Below are positions 63,589 through 64,000 of a DNA stretch of 64,000 nt, in pieces. Position numbers and translations under genes: made by a program. The DNA comes from Neorhodopirellula pilleata. GTDB taxonomy: Bacteria > Planctomycetota > Planctomycetia > Pirellulales > Pirellulaceae. The notes under the pieces are model-generated. The model saw only the letters and a list, made by a program, of their open reading frames with translations, was not told the DNA's origin and searched no databases. The DNA lies in contig NZ_SJPM01000001.1 in the NCBI RefSeq assembly GCF_007859915.1, positions 1,519,086 to 1,583,085 of the forward strand, given 5' to 3'. Within the stretch, counting starts at the first letter, position 1; each line of letters starts with the position of its first letter.

Positions 63589-64000
63589 ATGAGTTCTAAC
63601 GGCTCGGTAGTTCCACGCGTGACCACTCGGACGTTGCAAAAGATGCGCGACAACGACGACCCGATCACGATGTTGACGGCGTACGATTACCCGATGGCGC
63701 GGTTGCTTGATCAGGCTGGTGTGGACGTGTTGTTGGTTGGTGATTCGATGGGGATGGTCGTTCAAGGTCACGACACAACGTTGCCGGTCACGATGGATCA
63801 AATGATCTATCACGCCGAAATGGTCGGTCGGGCTACTGATCGAGCGATGGTGGTCGTGGACTTGCCGTTCCCCGAAGGCCAAATCGGAATCGAACGCAGC
63901 ATCGAAGCGGGGGTTCGCGTGCTCAAGGACACTCGCTGCCACGCCGTCAAATTGGAAGGCGGGGCCGAACAAGCCGACCGGATCGCCGCGATGGTGACGG
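63589..64000 (+). CDS. panB: 3-methyl-2-oxobutanoate hydroxymethyltransferase PanB, 5' part
   Basis: 137 codons are visible before the window ends. The sequence TRTLQKMRDNDDPITMLTAYDYPMARLLDQAGVDVLLVGDSMGMVVQGHDTTLPVTMDQMIYHAEMV, AMVVVDLPFPEGQ and AVKLEGG are typical for PanB, including the DSMGMV metal-site region. It makes ketopantoate for pantothenate and CoA synthesis using 5,10-methylene-THF. ATG 63589 overlaps a preceding nonsense frame. Confidence 0.97.
   Translation, partial: MSSNGSVVPRVTTRTLQKMRDNDDPITMLTAYDYPMARLLDQAGVDVLLVGDSMGMVVQGHDTTLPVTMDQMIYHAEMVGRATDRAMVVVDLPFPEGQIGIERSIEAGVRVLKDTRCHAVKLEGGAEQADRIAAMVT

Overview
The window reads as a Planctomycetes chromosome, most likely a Pirellulaceae / Rhodopirellula-like marine bacterium. 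The evidence is protein content, not a database hit: two DUF1559 pseudopilin-like proteins with the H-X9-DG ending, an ECF sigma factor paired with a FecR/DNRLRE protein, a PEP-CTERM protein, several secreted EF-hand proteins, a secretin-like protein without a visible pore domain, and many intergenic palindromic repeats. No rRNA or CRISPR array was seen. One tRNA is present, tRNA-Pro(GGG).

Layout. 1-1359 (minus): a redox-type thioredoxin-fold protein followed by a membrane sensor kinase that runs off the left edge. 1756-6546 (plus): an electron-transfer set made of a NirB-type flavoprotein fused to a [2Fe-2S] domain and a diheme membrane domain, an 11-heme cytochrome c, a DUF3365 heme lipoprotein and a globin. 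6970-31200: mostly housekeeping and envelope genes (MBL hydrolase, EF-hand protein, tsaD, sigma/FecR pair, DUF1559 protein with a small lipoprotein, thpR, YheT-like hydrolase, PEP-CTERM metalloprotease, 3-hydroxyisobutyrate-dehydrogenase-like enzyme, AlkA-like glycosylase, class II aldolase, PAS-LuxR regulator, NRDE protein, recA, lysS, RluA-type synthase, L,D-transpeptidase, methyltransferase). 31217-32341: a membrane-anchored M28 peptidase.

32520-about 53700 is a probable genomic island starting at tRNA-Pro(GGG) with a tyrosine integrase. It carries an HME-type RND efflux operon on plus (outer-membrane factor, adaptor, pump, 5-TM EamA protein). Facing it on minus is an envelope-glycosylation cluster: DUF1559 protein, BlaI repressor, M56 antirepressor-like protease, a GT2/ArnT-like fusion, an LptF/G permease, a second ArnT-like transferase, a DUF1207 outer-membrane protein and GtrA. 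A PAP2 phosphatase diverges from the top of this cluster, and a decayed hsdR fragment ends the island. I interpret this as a coupled metal-efflux and lipid A/envelope-remodelling module controlled by BlaI-M56. It is the most interesting system in the window.

54190-64000 returns to chromosomal genes: an unknown protein, a small secreted protein, a secreted alpha/beta hydrolase, a PyrD-like protein with Cys at the catalytic position, an EF-hand/P-domain protein paired with a secretin-like protein, a choloylglycine-hydrolase-family protein, and the start of panB at the right edge.

At least four families of intergenic palindromic repeats recur. One family always follows a stop codon in the same orientation. 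Copies of a short hairpin repeat also lie, in frame, at the domain junction of the GT2/ArnT fusion.
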